In this document: piece after piece, positions 1 to 6,432 of the stretch
How positions within the stretch are numbered: the first letter of the stretch is position 1
Layout of the letters: each line of letters starts with the position of its first letter
Origin: Comamonadaceae bacterium
Lineage (GTDB): Bacteria > Pseudomonadota > Gammaproteobacteria > Burkholderiales > Burkholderiaceae_C
DNA: 6,871 nucleotides
Assembly (NCBI GenBank): GCA_947483455.1
Contig: CANKNK010000092.1
Location: 1 to 6,871, forward strand
Direction: 5' to 3'
Notes under the pieces: generated by a model
Told to the model about the DNA's origin: nothing
The model's database searches: none
The model's input: the letters and a program-made list of their open reading frames with translations, nothing else
Translations under genes and position numbers: made by a program

Positions 1-137
1 GTAGCCGCGCTACTGCCCACAAAGTCGGTGATGAATTCGCCGAAATCAAAATGAAAACGGCTATCGGCAAAAGCCACTTCGCGTAGCGCTGCAAATACGC
101 GTTCGCGCACCGTGTGTTTATGGTCGGTGTGTTCCAT
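1..137 (-). CDS. COG0212-type 5-formyltetrahydrofolate cyclo-ligase-like protein, second paralogue, N-terminal part only
   Basis: The minus strand opens with an ATG at 137 and stays open to the window edge, giving 45 residues. It is preceded by a good ribosome site (GAAGGAAA, AAGGA ending 9 bases before ATG). The peptide aligns without gaps to residues 7-42 of the complete COG0212-like protein encoded at 3574-4311: 22 of 36 positions match, including the blocks ADSRFH and EFI-DF-G. It is therefore a diverged paralogue, not a recent copy, since the DNA differs at many codons. It starts 39 bases after the permease stop, so it is probably the last seen gene of the same operon. Known of the family: COG0212 proteins are related to 5-formyl-THF cyclo-ligase, and comparative genomics has tied them to thiamin metabolism rather than folate interconversion. 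The catalytic C-terminal motif lies outside the window, so activity cannot be judged. Confidence 0.8.
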   Translation of the reverse strand, partial: MEHTDHKHTVRERVFAALREVAFADSRFHFDFGEFITDFVGSSAA

Positions 138-176
138 AGGCTTGTTTCCTTCAATCAAAAAAAGTGGACTGCGCAC

Positions 177-1751
177 TCAGGTCGCAGGCGCCATCGCATA
201 GCGTTGCAGCACGTAGCGCTCTAGTACCACGACCAGGCTATTGAGCAGTACGGCGATGAGGATGGCCACCACCGCTACGCTCCATATCATTCCGAAATCG
301 AGCACGCCGCGCGACACATTGAGCAAGTTGCCGATGCCGGTGCCAGTGGCCAGCCATTCGGCAATCATCACGCCCAAAAACGCGCGTGGTGCCGCCAAGC
401 GCGCTGCGGCGCATAAATACGGCAAGGCCCAGGGCAGCGCAATCAGGCGCAACTGCCGCCAGCGCCCGGCGCCATACACACGCACAAAATCGGTAGCGCT
501 GCTTGGCACCAGTGCCAGCCCTTGGGCAATCGTCACAAAGGCGGGGAAAAACGTTACCGACACTGTCACCACCAAGATGCTTGCGGTGCCGCGCCCGAAC
601 ACCAGCACCACCAATGGCGTCAGCGCCACCAGTGGCATGGACTGGCTGACCAAGGCCACCGGCATCAGGCTGAGGCCCAGCGCTTTATAGACCGTGGTGC
701 TCACCGCCAGCAACAGCGCCACCGCCAGCCCAGCCAGCATGCCCAGCACGGTGTAGGGCAAGGTTTGCGACAGCGCATCAAGTAAGAGTTCGCGGTTCTC
801 GGCCGCGTTGTCCACGGCAAACAAATGTTCCAGCACGCCTGCCGGTCCGCGCAGCACGATATCGGACACGCCCAGCAAGGTGAACAGCGCAATCACCCCG
901 TACCACAGCACAAACGGCATGGCCAGCGTACCCAGGCGCATGGCCCAGCGCAGGGCTGCACTTTCGGTATCCAAGCCCGCCTGGAAACCCAGCGGCGTGC
1001 TGGCGCTTTGGGTGTCGCCCGCAAAGCGCGCCGCGATCAGGCCCGCGCAGCCGTACGCGATCCCGCTAACTGCCGTGGCCGTGAGGCCAATCCCCCACAA
1101 GCGCGCTGGGTCGGCCCGGCCTAGCGAGCCGATTAAATAGGTGCCCAGCCCGGCATTGCCGCCGCTGCCAAACTCCGCCAGTAGCGAGCCCAGCACCGCG
1201 GCGGGCGCTGCAACGCGTAAACCGGCCAGCAAGCTTGGCAAGCCGCTACGCAATCGGATGCGGCGCAGTATTTGTGCATCACTGCCGCCATACACGCGCA
1301 CCAGGTCCACCAAGCGCGCGTCCACCTGCGTCAGGCCCAGGACCGTGGCGACCATGGTCGGGTAATACACCGACAGCGCGGCCAGCACCACGCGCGGTGT
1401 ATCGCCAGGCAAAGCGATCACCAAAATCGGCACCAGCGCAATCGCTGGCATGGCAAACAAGCTTACGTTGACACCGGCCATCAAGCGCCCTGCAGGACGC
1501 CACCACGCAAACCACATTCCCATCAATACCGCGACCGTATTGCCGATCAAAAAACCAACAAAAGCGGTTTTGAGCGTGCCCCAAATATGCGGCGGGTAGT
1601 CGCCTCGGTCCAGCCACCATTGGCGCAGGATGCCGCTGGGAGCAGGTAGGGCACCTTGGCCTACCCATTGGGCCTGCCCTGCCAATTCCCACAGCAGTAG
1701 CATCAGCAGCAAGCCGGGCAAGGCCGCGCGGTGGCGTGTGGGCGTGTCCAT
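177..1751 (-). CDS. ABC transporter permease with two fused permease halves (ThiX/SsuC-type)
   Basis: This 524-residue inner-membrane protein would form the whole translocation pore of a small-molecule importer. It is about twice the usual length of a ThiX/SsuC permease (250-270 residues) and contains two BPD_transp_1 halves, roughly residues 55-245 and 325-515. Each half has a cytoplasmic EAA-like coupling loop: residues 150-183 (starting VRVYGGSD, with a conserved G and P) and residues 422-455 (starting FVRVYGAG). Both loops carry the same VRVYG core, which shows that the halves are homologous. Hydrophobic segments are seen near 11-24, 62-82, 100-115, 121-140, 180-192, 222-243, 275-295, 333-350, 362-386, 390-413, 455-466 and 489-510. 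ATG at 1751 lies 10 bases after the ATPase stop, with only a weak ribosome site, suggesting coupled translation. No frameshift is seen; the protein is a genuine fusion. Family assignment is firm, substrate is not. Confidence 0.93.
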   Translation of the reverse strand: MDTPTRHRAALPGLLLMLLLWELAGQAQWVGQGALPAPSGILRQWWLDRGDYPPHIWGTLKTAFVGFLIGNTVAVLMGMWFAWWRPAGRLMAGVNVSLFAMPAIALVPILVIALPGDTPRVVLAALSVYYPTMVATVLGLTQVDARLVDLVRVYGGSDAQILRRIRLRSGLPSLLAGLRVAAPAAVLGSLLAEFGSGGNAGLGTYLIGSLGRADPARLWGIGLTATAVSGIAYGCAGLIAARFAGDTQSASTPLGFQAGLDTESAALRWAMRLGTLAMPFVLWYGVIALFTLLGVSDIVLRGPAGVLEHLFAVDNAAENRELLLDALSQTLPYTVLGMLAGLAVALLLAVSTTVYKALGLSLMPVALVSQSMPLVALTPLVVLVFGRGTASILVVTVSVTFFPAFVTIAQGLALVPSSATDFVRVYGAGRWRQLRLIALPWALPYLCAAARLAAPRAFLGVMIAEWLATGTGIGNLLNVSRGVLDFGMIWSVAVVAILIAVLLNSLVVVLERYVLQRYAMAPAT

Positions 1752-1761
1752 TGGCTACCCG

Positions 1762-2529
1762 CTAGGCCGTGCCGTACAAAATACCGGCTACTTGTTGCTC
1801 CAGCGCGCGGAATGCAGTGCTGTTAAACAAGTCCACTGTGCGTGGCCTGGCAAAAGGTACCTCTACGATCTGCGCAATGCGCCCGGGCTGGCTTTGCATT
1901 ACCGCCACGCGGTCGGCCAAAAACAAGGCCTCGTCAATACCATGCGTGACCAGCAGCGTGGTCGTGGGCCGCTCCAGCCAAATGCGTTGCAACTCCAGGT
2001 TCATGCTGCGGCGCAGGATTTGGTCCAGCGCGCCAAAAGGCTCGTCCAGCAACAGCACTTCGGGCTGCGTCACCAGCGCGCGCGCAATCGCCACCCGCTG
2101 GCGCATACCGCCCGAAAGCTGTGAAGGTAGCGCGCTTTCAAAACCTTGGAGGCCTACCAACTCCACCAGGCTACGGATGCGCGCCATGTCCACCGGCGCG
2201 CCGGTCACATCCAGTGGCAAGCGCACATTGTCCACCACCGAGCGCCATGGCAACAGCGCTGCGTCTTGAAACGCAATGCCCAGCGCACCACGTTGCTGCA
2301 AAGCCAATGGCGACTCTTCGCCAATGCGCACCGTGCCGCTATCGGGCTGCTCCAGCCCAGCCACCAGACGCAGCAAGGTGGACTTGCCGCAACCCGAAGG
2401 CCCGATCAGCGCGGTAAACGAACCATCGGGGCAGTGCAAAGAAACATGCTCCAGCGCCACCAAAGGAGGGGCGCCGGAGACGGCGAACACGCGCCCGACC
2501 TGGGCTATGCGCAGTTCGCTGTTGCGCAT
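1762..2529 (-). CDS. ABC transporter ATP-binding protein (ThiZ/SsuB/TauB-type)
   Basis: This is a 255-residue cytoplasmic ATPase that would power the importer formed with the neighbouring permease and binding protein. All nucleotide-binding motifs are intact and in order: Walker [10 protein letters not shown] at 43-51, Q-loop FQD with Q88, ABC signature LSGGMRQR at 138-145, Walker B EVLLLDEP at 157-164, D-loop GALD at 166-169 and the switch histidine H196 in [10 protein letters not shown]. The [16 protein letters not shown] stretch is typical of the nitrate/taurine/sulfonate/thiamin-pyrimidine branch (COG1116), and the length is normal for it. Its ATG shares the A of the preceding gene's TGA (TGATG overlap at 2527-2531), so the two are translationally coupled. 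One ATPase gene would supply both copies needed to pair with the double permease. Confidence 0.95.
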   Translation of the reverse strand: MRNSELRIAQVGRVFAVSGAPPLVALEHVSLHCPDGSFTALIGPSGCGKSTLLRLVAGLEQPDSGTVRIGEESPLALQQRGALGIAFQDAALLPWRSVVDNVRLPLDVTGAPVDMARIRSLVELVGLQGFESALPSQLSGGMRQRVAIARALVTQPEVLLLDEPFGALDQILRRSMNLELQRIWLERPTTTLLVTHGIDEALFLADRVAVMQSQPGRIAQIVEVPFARPRTVDLFNSTAFRALEQQVAGILYGTA

Positions 2530-3494
2530 CAGATTTCTTTGAGCAAGCTGGTGTCAAAGTGCGACTTGTCGGCCTTCACATTGACGGCGTTGAGTGCGGC
2601 AATGCAGTTGGCAATCGACTCATCGCTCATGGCGAACACGCCGCCGGCGTTGGCGATCAAAGGCTTTTGCGCTTCGTTAAAGAACAATTCGTTTTCTATG
2701 CTGCGGCCGGTCCCTTTGAACCAGGTGTCTTTGAACTTGGGTGGATAGGCCTTGGTGTCTTTGAAGTTTTCGTCCCAGCCCTTGCGGCTGGCGCGCATAA
2801 AGGCCACGATATCTTTGCGGCGGGCCTTTAGGGTCTCTTGCGTCACCACCACCACGTCGTTAAACAGTGGCAGCTTGAAGTCTGCGAGCAGGAAACTGGT
2901 GGCATCTTTGCCCATGCTCTTGATGGTGAAAGGCACGTTGGTGGTGAAGTCCAGCGAACCGTCTATTTCACCCTTGATCAAGGGCGTCGGATCGTAGGCA
3001 TAAGGCACGATCTTGACCTTGGCTTTGTCGATGCCGTTGAGCTTGAGCATGGCCTCGACGGTTAGGCGGTTGACCGGTGGCACGGCAATGGTTTTGCCGA
3101 TCAGGTCTTGCGGTGTTTTCAATGGCTTGGAGGCCAGGCTGACGATGCCGACAGGGTTCTTCTGGTATTGCGCCCCGATGATGACCAGCGGTGCTTTTTG
3201 GTCGGTAATGGCTTTGATGGCAGTTTCCACTGTGGTCAGGCACACATCGGCTTTTTTGGACAAGAGCGAGGCCTCGGGGATCACGTCCGGGCCGCCCGAC
3301 AAATACGTCAGGTCCAGACCTTCGGCTTTGTAAAAACCTTTGTCCATAGCCACAAAGTAGCCCATGAATTCGGCGTCGTTCACCCATGCCGCTTGCATGG
3401 TGAGTTTGGCAGCGCTTTGGCTCCAGGCGCCCATGGGCGCCATAGACGCCAAGGCGGCGGAGGTGGCAAGAAACTGGCGGCGTGATGCTTTCAT
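2529..3494 (-). CDS. NMT1/THI5-like ABC substrate-binding protein with Tat signal (ThiY-like)
   Basis: This is a periplasmic binding protein of 321 residues that delivers ligand to the importer. The N-terminus has a twin-arginine signal, SRRQFLA at residues 4-10, followed by an alanine-rich hydrophobic stretch to about residue 25. The mature part has the NMT1/SsuA-like fold signature: a start [21 protein letters not shown] (34-54), [13 protein letters not shown] (59-71), and a second lobe opening [10 protein letters not shown] (131-140). I chose ATG 3494 rather than the in-frame codon at 3551 because AAAGGA lies 7 bases upstream and the Tat signal starts there; the longer version would put 19 unrelated residues ahead of it. 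The gene follows the COG0212-like gene by 79 bases and overlaps the ATPase start by one base. Relatives bind HMP/formylaminopyrimidine, riboflavin, taurine or nitrate; with COG0212 neighbours a pyrimidine-like ligand is the best inference. Binding residues cannot be assigned by eye. Confidence 0.9.
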   Translation of the reverse strand: MKASRRQFLATSAALASMAPMGAWSQSAAKLTMQAAWVNDAEFMGYFVAMDKGFYKAEGLDLTYLSGGPDVIPEASLLSKKADVCLTTVETAIKAITDQKAPLVIIGAQYQKNPVGIVSLASKPLKTPQDLIGKTIAVPPVNRLTVEAMLKLNGIDKAKVKIVPYAYDPTPLIKGEIDGSLDFTTNVPFTIKSMGKDATSFLLADFKLPLFNDVVVVTQETLKARRKDIVAFMRASRKGWDENFKDTKAYPPKFKDTWFKGTGRSIENELFFNEAQKPLIANAGGVFAMSDESIANCIAALNAVNVKADKSHFDTSLLKEI

Positions 3495-3501
3495 GGTGTC
3501 A

Positions 3502-3507
3502 TCCTTT
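3502..3507 (-). promoter_or_regulatory. Ribosome binding site fixing the start of the binding-protein gene
   Basis: On the minus strand AAAGGA is followed by 7 bases and then ATG at 3494-3492. It selects this start over the upstream in-frame alternative at 3551. Confidence 0.75.
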
Positions 3508-3573
3508 GAAGGTGTGAAGTTAAAAAACAAGGGGCGGGGAAATCGGTACAAAAATGCGTTGAGAAAATCGGCT

Positions 3574-4311
3574 TCAGGCCAGGCCGATGATGCGTCGCAG
3601 CTCGGCTAACGCGGGAATGGCGCGCACTTGCTCGGGTGTGATGTCTTTCCAGTTCAGGCCGCGCGGGCGCTGGGTTTCGCGCGCCACTTGCAGGCTGCGC
3701 GTCGGGGTACAGATCCAGTCCACCAGTACATCGTCGGGGCTGGGGTAGAGCTTTTTGTCTAGCACCTGCACATCGTGCACCACGGTCACCAGCGGCGTGA
3801 GGTTGTCCACCAGGCCCATGTCGCTGAAGATGCGCCACTCCAGATCAAAAAAACCATGGCCGCGCCCAAAGCGCACGCCCGAGGTCGCCACTGCCGAGGC
3901 CCCTGTCGCTACAAAATCGAAAGCGCCCAAATCGGCCAATGCGTTGAGCGTCAGCGGCTCGCCAAAATGCGCCAGCCCGTCGGGCCAGGCACCATAGAGT
4001 TCATGGCCTGTGGGCACTGCGCCCGGGCGCAGCAAGTAAAAGCCGCTGGCCATGTTGTAGCTGGACACCACCAGGCTCACGCCGCGCGCCAACAGGCGCT
4101 GACGCAGGCCGGTCAGGCTGTTGTCTGGCGTGACAAATACATGGCGCGCCGCATCAAAACCGGGTAGCGCCCACAGGCGGTCTAGCGCGGCATCAGAGCC
4201 AATGAAATCGGGGATGAACTCGGAAAAGCGCAAATGAAAACGCGAGTCCGCCAGCGCCACGGCGCGCAGGCCGTCCCACAGTTGTTCACGGGCAAAAGCG
4301 GAAGCGGCCAA
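3574..4311 (-). CDS. COG0212-type 5-formyltetrahydrofolate cyclo-ligase-like protein
   Basis: This 245-residue cytoplasmic protein belongs to the 5-FCL/NagB-RpiA-like superfamily. The nucleotide-loop motif equivalent to the GxRLGxGxGYYD signature of 5-FCL is clear as GVRFGRGHGFFDLEW at residues 145-159, followed by VVHDVQVLD (177-185) and PSPDDVLVDWICTPTR (190-205). The WICTP ending is typical of the COG0212 branch rather than of true cyclo-ligase. Known of the branch: tested members lack 5-FCL activity, and the gene clusters with thiamin salvage genes; the reaction is not established. The start is a TTG at 4311: AAGGA lies 6 bases upstream, no better start exists in frame, and the peptide then aligns with the start region of the paralogue at 1-137. 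It is the first gene of the minus-strand operon, 79 bases before the binding protein, and faces the RpiR regulator across a 229-bp control region. Confidence 0.88.
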   Translation of the reverse strand: MAASAFAREQLWDGLRAVALADSRFHLRFSEFIPDFIGSDAALDRLWALPGFDAARHVFVTPDNSLTGLRQRLLARGVSLVVSSYNMASGFYLLRPGAVPTGHELYGAWPDGLAHFGEPLTLNALADLGAFDFVATGASAVATSGVRFGRGHGFFDLEWRIFSDMGLVDNLTPLVTVVHDVQVLDKKLYPSPDDVLVDWICTPTRSLQVARETQRPRGLNWKDITPEQVRAIPALAELRRIIGLA

Positions 4312-4317
4312 TCGGTG

Positions 4318-4322
4318 TCCTT
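4318..4322 (-). promoter_or_regulatory. Ribosome binding site for the TTG start of the COG0212-like gene
   Basis: AAGGA on the minus strand, six bases before TTG at 4311-4309. The upstream frame contains no ATG, GTG or TTG at a plausible distance, so this site decides the start. Confidence 0.65.
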
Positions 4323-4347
4323 GTGCGCGGGTTTGACAAATCCAAGG

Positions 4348-4389
4348 CTTGCGGCCCGGCCTGATCGCGGCACATCGGGGGGCCGCAAG
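4348..4389. repeat. Perfect 10-bp inverted repeat in the operon leader
   Basis: CTTGCGGCCC at 4348-4357 is the exact reverse complement of GGGCCGCAAG at 4380-4389, with 22 bases between. It lies between the predicted operon transcription start (about 4405) and the TTG start codon, so the leader RNA could form a strong GC-rich hairpin (8 of 10 pairs are G-C). No U-run follows on the minus strand, so it is not a standard terminator. It could be an RNA structure affecting translation or stability, or an extra DNA-binding site. Confidence 0.6.
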
Positions 4390-4391
4390 GC

Positions 4392-4439
4392 TGGAACCAT
4401 TGTTTCAGATATTCATAGTATCATGGAATGATTGTTTCA
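4392..4439. promoter_or_regulatory. Two tandem 16-bp operator-like sites, probably for the RpiR regulator
   Basis: TGGAACCATTGTTTCA at 4392-4407 and TGGAATGATTGTTTCA at 4424-4439 agree at 14 of 16 positions. Each is itself a near palindrome: the arms TGGAA and TTTCA match at 4 of 5 positions when one is reverse complemented. The centres are 32 bp apart, close to three helical turns, so bound dimers would lie on the same face of the DNA. The first site covers the predicted start point of the minus-strand operon; the second covers its -35 box and spacer. That placement suggests repression. RpiR-family proteins bind palindromic sites of this general kind, and an rpiR-type gene lies about 100 bp away. 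The link to that protein is inferred. Confidence 0.65.
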
Positions 4440-4440
4440 A
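4412..4440 (-). promoter_or_regulatory. Predicted sigma-70 promoter of the transport operon
   Basis: On the minus strand TTGAAA (4440-4435, 5 of 6 to consensus) is followed after 17 bases by TATGAA (4417-4412, 4 of 6). Transcription would begin near 4405, giving a leader of about 94 bases before the TTG start. Both operator-like repeats overlap this promoter. Confidence 0.5.
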
Positions 4441-4503
4441 CCACCGCCTTTTGGCCCATGCCCCAGCGCCTGCATTTACGGGTCACCATGCCCCTTTGTC
4501 CTG

Positions 4504-4534
4504 TTGGCGGCGGCCCCGTTCGACTTGCGATACT
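4504..4534 (+). promoter_or_regulatory. Possible extended -10 promoter giving a leaderless rpiR-type mRNA
   Basis: TGC-GATACT at 4526-4534 fits an extended -10 element (GATACT, 4 of 6), with a weak TTGGCG 19 bases further upstream at 4504-4509. The ATG at 4541 lies six bases after the -10 box, where transcription would normally start, and no Shine-Dalgarno sequence precedes it. The two facts agree with a leaderless transcript, but each is weak alone. Confidence 0.35.
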
Positions 4535-4540
4535 GCGGCC

Positions 4541-5389
4541 ATGACTACCCGCCTGACGCTGGCTATACAAGAGCATTTCGAGCAGCTCTCGCCCAGCGAG
4601 CGCAAATTGGCCAAGCTCTTATTGGATCGCGCCGACGACATGCTCACCTATTCGGCCACCGAGCTGGCGGCCATGGCCGATGTGTCTAAGGCCACGGCGG
4701 CGCGTTTGTTTCGCAGTCTGGGCTATGCCGATTTCAACGAGGTGCGATTGCAAGCGCGCGAAGAGCGTAACCTGGCGCCGCCGTTTCAGGCGCCGCGCCT
4801 GTCAGGGGCAAGGGCACCCGTGCGCGCCCACAGCATCAGCGCGCATTTGCAAACCGAGTCGGAAAGTCTGGCGCGCACCTTCGAGTCCCTGCGCAGCGAC
4901 ACCTTGCTGGCAGCCGCCAGCGTGTTGGCTAAGGCGCCCAAAGTCTGGCTACTGGGGCTGGGCATGGACGAGGGTCTGATGCGTTTTGTGCGCCCGCAGC
5001 TGGCGCGTATTCGGCCCGAGGTCTATGCGCTGGGCATGCAAAGCGGCGTCTGGGCCGAAGACTTGGCGATGGCAGGCCCGCGCGATGCGCTGCTGCTCAT
5101 CATGACCCAACCCCGCGACAGTGCTATGGACCGCCTTGCCGCACACGCTGGCACCACCCGCGTGCAAACCGTGGCCGTGGTCGATGTGCGCCATAGCGCA
5201 TGGGCGCAGCGCTTCTCCAGCGTGGTGCTGCCCTGCTACAGCAGCAGCACCGATTACGCCTTCTCCGCTATGGCGGCCACCAGCATGTTGCAACTGCTCA
5301 GCCACCACGTCGCTATGCGTTTGGGCAAACGCGCCCAGCAACGCCAGCAACTGGTAGACGACATCGCGCAGGAGCTAGGCGGCGATTAG
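4541..5389 (+). CDS. RpiR-family transcriptional regulator (N-terminal HTH, C-terminal SIS domain)
   Basis: A DNA-binding regulator of 282 residues, normal for the family. Residues 1-77 form the RpiR helix-turn-helix domain: LSPSERKLAKLLLD (16-29), then SATELAAMADVSKATAARLFRSLGY as helix-turn-helix (38-62), followed by F-EVRL. A linker leads to a SIS domain at about 120-260. The SIS motifs are unusual: the first loop reads GLGMDEG (139-145) where phosphosugar binders have GxGxS, and the second reads IMTQPRDS (187-194) where they have a serine-rich S-SG-T loop. I chose ATG 4541 because family homology begins there; the frame is open further upstream (to 4349) but that translation looks random. 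The gene is divergent from the transport operon, and is its likely regulator, acting at the two repeats at 4392-4439. Family call is firm; ligand unknown. Confidence 0.92.
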   Translation: MTTRLTLAIQEHFEQLSPSERKLAKLLLDRADDMLTYSATELAAMADVSKATAARLFRSLGYADFNEVRLQAREERNLAPPFQAPRLSGARAPVRAHSISAHLQTESESLARTFESLRSDTLLAAASVLAKAPKVWLLGLGMDEGLMRFVRPQLARIRPEVYALGMQSGVWAEDLAMAGPRDALLLIMTQPRDSAMDRLAAHAGTTRVQTVAVVDVRHSAWAQRFSSVVLPCYSSSTDYAFSAMAATSMLQLLSHHVAMRLGKRAQQRQQLVDDIAQELGGD

Positions 5390-5390
5390 C

Positions 5391-5404
5391 GCGGGCGGGC
5401 CCGC
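5391..5404 (+). terminator. Weak terminator-like hairpin after the RpiR-type gene
   Basis: GCGGG (5391-5395) pairs with CCCGC (5400-5404) around a four-base loop, two bases after the stop codon, followed by TGGTCTTTA. The stem is short and the T-run poor, so termination here is uncertain. Confidence 0.3.
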
Positions 5405-5410
5405 TGGTCT

Positions 5411-5458
5411 TTACTTCAGCGTCGGATCTGCCAGCACCTTACCCGGCTTGGGCAAGCC
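5411..5458 (-). pseudogene. Orphan C-terminal tail of a CapA-family gene
   Basis: Read on the minus strand, this stretch encodes GLPKPGKVLADPTLK followed by TAA. The CapA-family gene at 6671-6871 ends GLPKPGKVLADPTLR and TAG. The first 35 bases are identical between the two; after that the last codons differ mostly silently (CCG/CCC for Pro, ACG/ACA for Thr, CTG/CTC for Leu), then K/R and TAA/TAG. Upstream the frame meets a stop at 5477-5479, after only a few more codons that do not match CapA. This is therefore a gene end without its gene. The silent differences argue that it was once a functioning capA end and is not a fresh duplicate. Confidence 0.8.
5424..5458. repeat. 35-bp direct repeat, copy 1
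   Basis: The 35 bases starting GGATCTGCCAGCACC are identical to 6684-6718, 1260 bp away in the same orientation. They lie within the orphan capA tail and form the left border of the SPFH-Arc unit. Confidence 0.95.
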
Positions 5459-5489
5459 ATTGAACCCAAATACCCATTACAAATCAAAT

Positions 5490-5508
5490 TGATATAATAG
5501 TGATATCA
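5490..5508 (+). promoter_or_regulatory. Extended -10 promoter with overlapping palindromic operator for the SPFH-Arc unit
   Basis: TGA-TATAAT at 5490-5498 is a perfect extended -10 element in an AT-rich stretch (5460-5530); no good -35 is visible. The same bases form an inverted repeat TGATAT (5490-5495), 7 bases, ATATCA (5503-5508), and TGATAT recurs directly at 5501, 11 bp on, about one helical turn. A protein bound here would block the -10 box and the start point (about 5505). The Arc-type protein encoded downstream is the obvious candidate for an autorepressor, since ribbon-helix-helix proteins bind short paired half-sites; this is inferred. Confidence 0.6.
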
Positions 5509-5530
5509 GTTTACATGCAAGGAGTAATTG

Positions 5531-6406
5531 ATGTCCTCAACACAAACGCCCCATAGCGAGCGCATTTACCAGTCCAAAAACGGTTTTGGTATGGTCGGTT
5601 TTGCTTTCGTGCTCTTGGTGGTCGGCCTTTCCGCCGTTCGCAACGAGTCCTTCATTATTGGCGGCTTGCTGATTGCGCTGGCGGCGCTGCTCAGTGCGGG
5701 CCTATATATGGTGCATCCCAACATGGGCGCCATCCTCACTCTGTTTGGTCAGTACAGTGGCACCGACCGCAGCCAGGGCTTGCGTTGGGCCAACCCCTTG
5801 CAAGCCAAGCAAAAAATCTCACTTCGAGCGCGTAATCTCAATACGGCGGCGCTCAAGGTCAATGACAAGCGCGGCAACCCGGTGGAAATCGGTGCGGCAG
5901 TGGTTTGGATCGTGCGCGACTCGGCGCAGGCGATGTTTGAGATTGACAATTACGAGCGGTTTGTGTCTATACAGGCCGAAACCGCGCTACGCCACCTGGC
6001 ATCGGTCTACGCCTACGACGAGGGTGAGGACCTGGCACCGAGCGAGACCACCTTGCGTGCCGGTTTGGACGAGGTGGCGCAAGCGCTCAAAGCCGAATTG
6101 CAAGCGCGCTTCGCGCTGGCTGGTGTCGATGTGCTAGACGCCAAACTCACGCACCTGGCCTATGCCCCCGAAATTGCGCAGGTGATGCTGCGCCGCCAGC
6201 AGGCTGAGGCCATAGTGAGCGCGCGCCACAAAATAGTCGCTGGCGCGGTAGGCATGGTTGAGGCGGCACTTAAAGGCTTGTCTGAACGCAAAATTATTGA
6301 ACTGGACGACGAACGTAAAGCTGCGATGGTGAGCAACTTGCTCGTGGTACTGTGCGCCGACCGCGAAGTCAGCCCCGTGGTTAACACCGGCACTTTGTAT
6401 AACTAA
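5531..6406 (+). CDS. SPFH/band-7 domain membrane protein
   Basis: A 291-residue protein of the SPFH (stomatin/prohibitin/flotillin/HflK) superfamily. Two hydrophobic segments at about 20-36 and 43-58 form an N-terminal membrane hairpin. The SPFH domain follows: VHPNMGAILTLFGQYSGT (about 60-77), GLRWANPL (82-89), a strand region to IGAAVVWIVRD (120-130), then the A-rich helical part with FVSIQAETALRHLAS (144-158) and the late motif LTHLAYAPEIAQVMLRRQQAEAIVSAR (206-232), ending in VVNTGTLYN. AAGGAG at 5519-5524 lies six bases before ATG 5531, which I prefer to the TTG just before it. The protein probably oligomerises as a membrane scaffold; no protease (NfeD, HflC) partner gene is next to it. 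Instead an Arc-type gene follows 26 bases later, a pairing known from other Proteobacteria. Its cellular role is not established. Confidence 0.9.
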   Translation: MSSTQTPHSERIYQSKNGFGMVGFAFVLLVVGLSAVRNESFIIGGLLIALAALLSAGLYMVHPNMGAILTLFGQYSGTDRSQGLRWANPLQAKQKISLRARNLNTAALKVNDKRGNPVEIGAAVVWIVRDSAQAMFEIDNYERFVSIQAETALRHLASVYAYDEGEDLAPSETTLRAGLDEVAQALKAELQARFALAGVDVLDAKLTHLAYAPEIAQVMLRRQQAEAIVSARHKIVAGAVGMVEAALKGLSERKIIELDDERKAAMVSNLLVVLCADREVSPVVNTGTLYN

Positions 6407-6432
6407 ACCGCCTTCACGTAATACGCCAAACC

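Noticed and set aside
241..2748. Long plus-strand open frames opposite the permease and ATPase genes.
   Set aside because: They are rich in Arg, His, Gln and Pro, match no family that I recognise, and lie opposite well-supported minus-strand genes in GC-rich DNA, which produces such frames by chance.
3510..3540. The C-rich and T-run stretch before the binding-protein gene (CCCCGCCCCTTGTTTTTT on the minus strand) as a terminator between operon genes.
   Set aside because: There is no G-rich partner to form a stem ahead of the T-run.
3495..3551. A longer start for the binding protein at 3551.
   Set aside because: It would put 19 residues ahead of the Tat signal, and the good ribosome site belongs to ATG 3494.
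4333..4338. A perfect TTGACA -35 box on the plus strand.
   Set aside because: The bases 16-18 further on are GC-rich (CCGGCC region) with nothing like a -10 box.
4358..4379. CCTGATCGCGGCACATCGG on the plus strand recalls the 3' part of the TPP riboswitch, tempting in a thiamin-like context.
   Set aside because: The other required parts (CTGAGA core and the upstream stem) are absent, and the orientation would put it before the regulator rather than the transport operon.
4349..4540. A 64-residue N-terminal extension of the RpiR-type protein, open in frame.
   Set aside because: The translation has no family resemblance and runs through the operators and the leader hairpin; family homology begins at ATG 4541 and gives the normal length.
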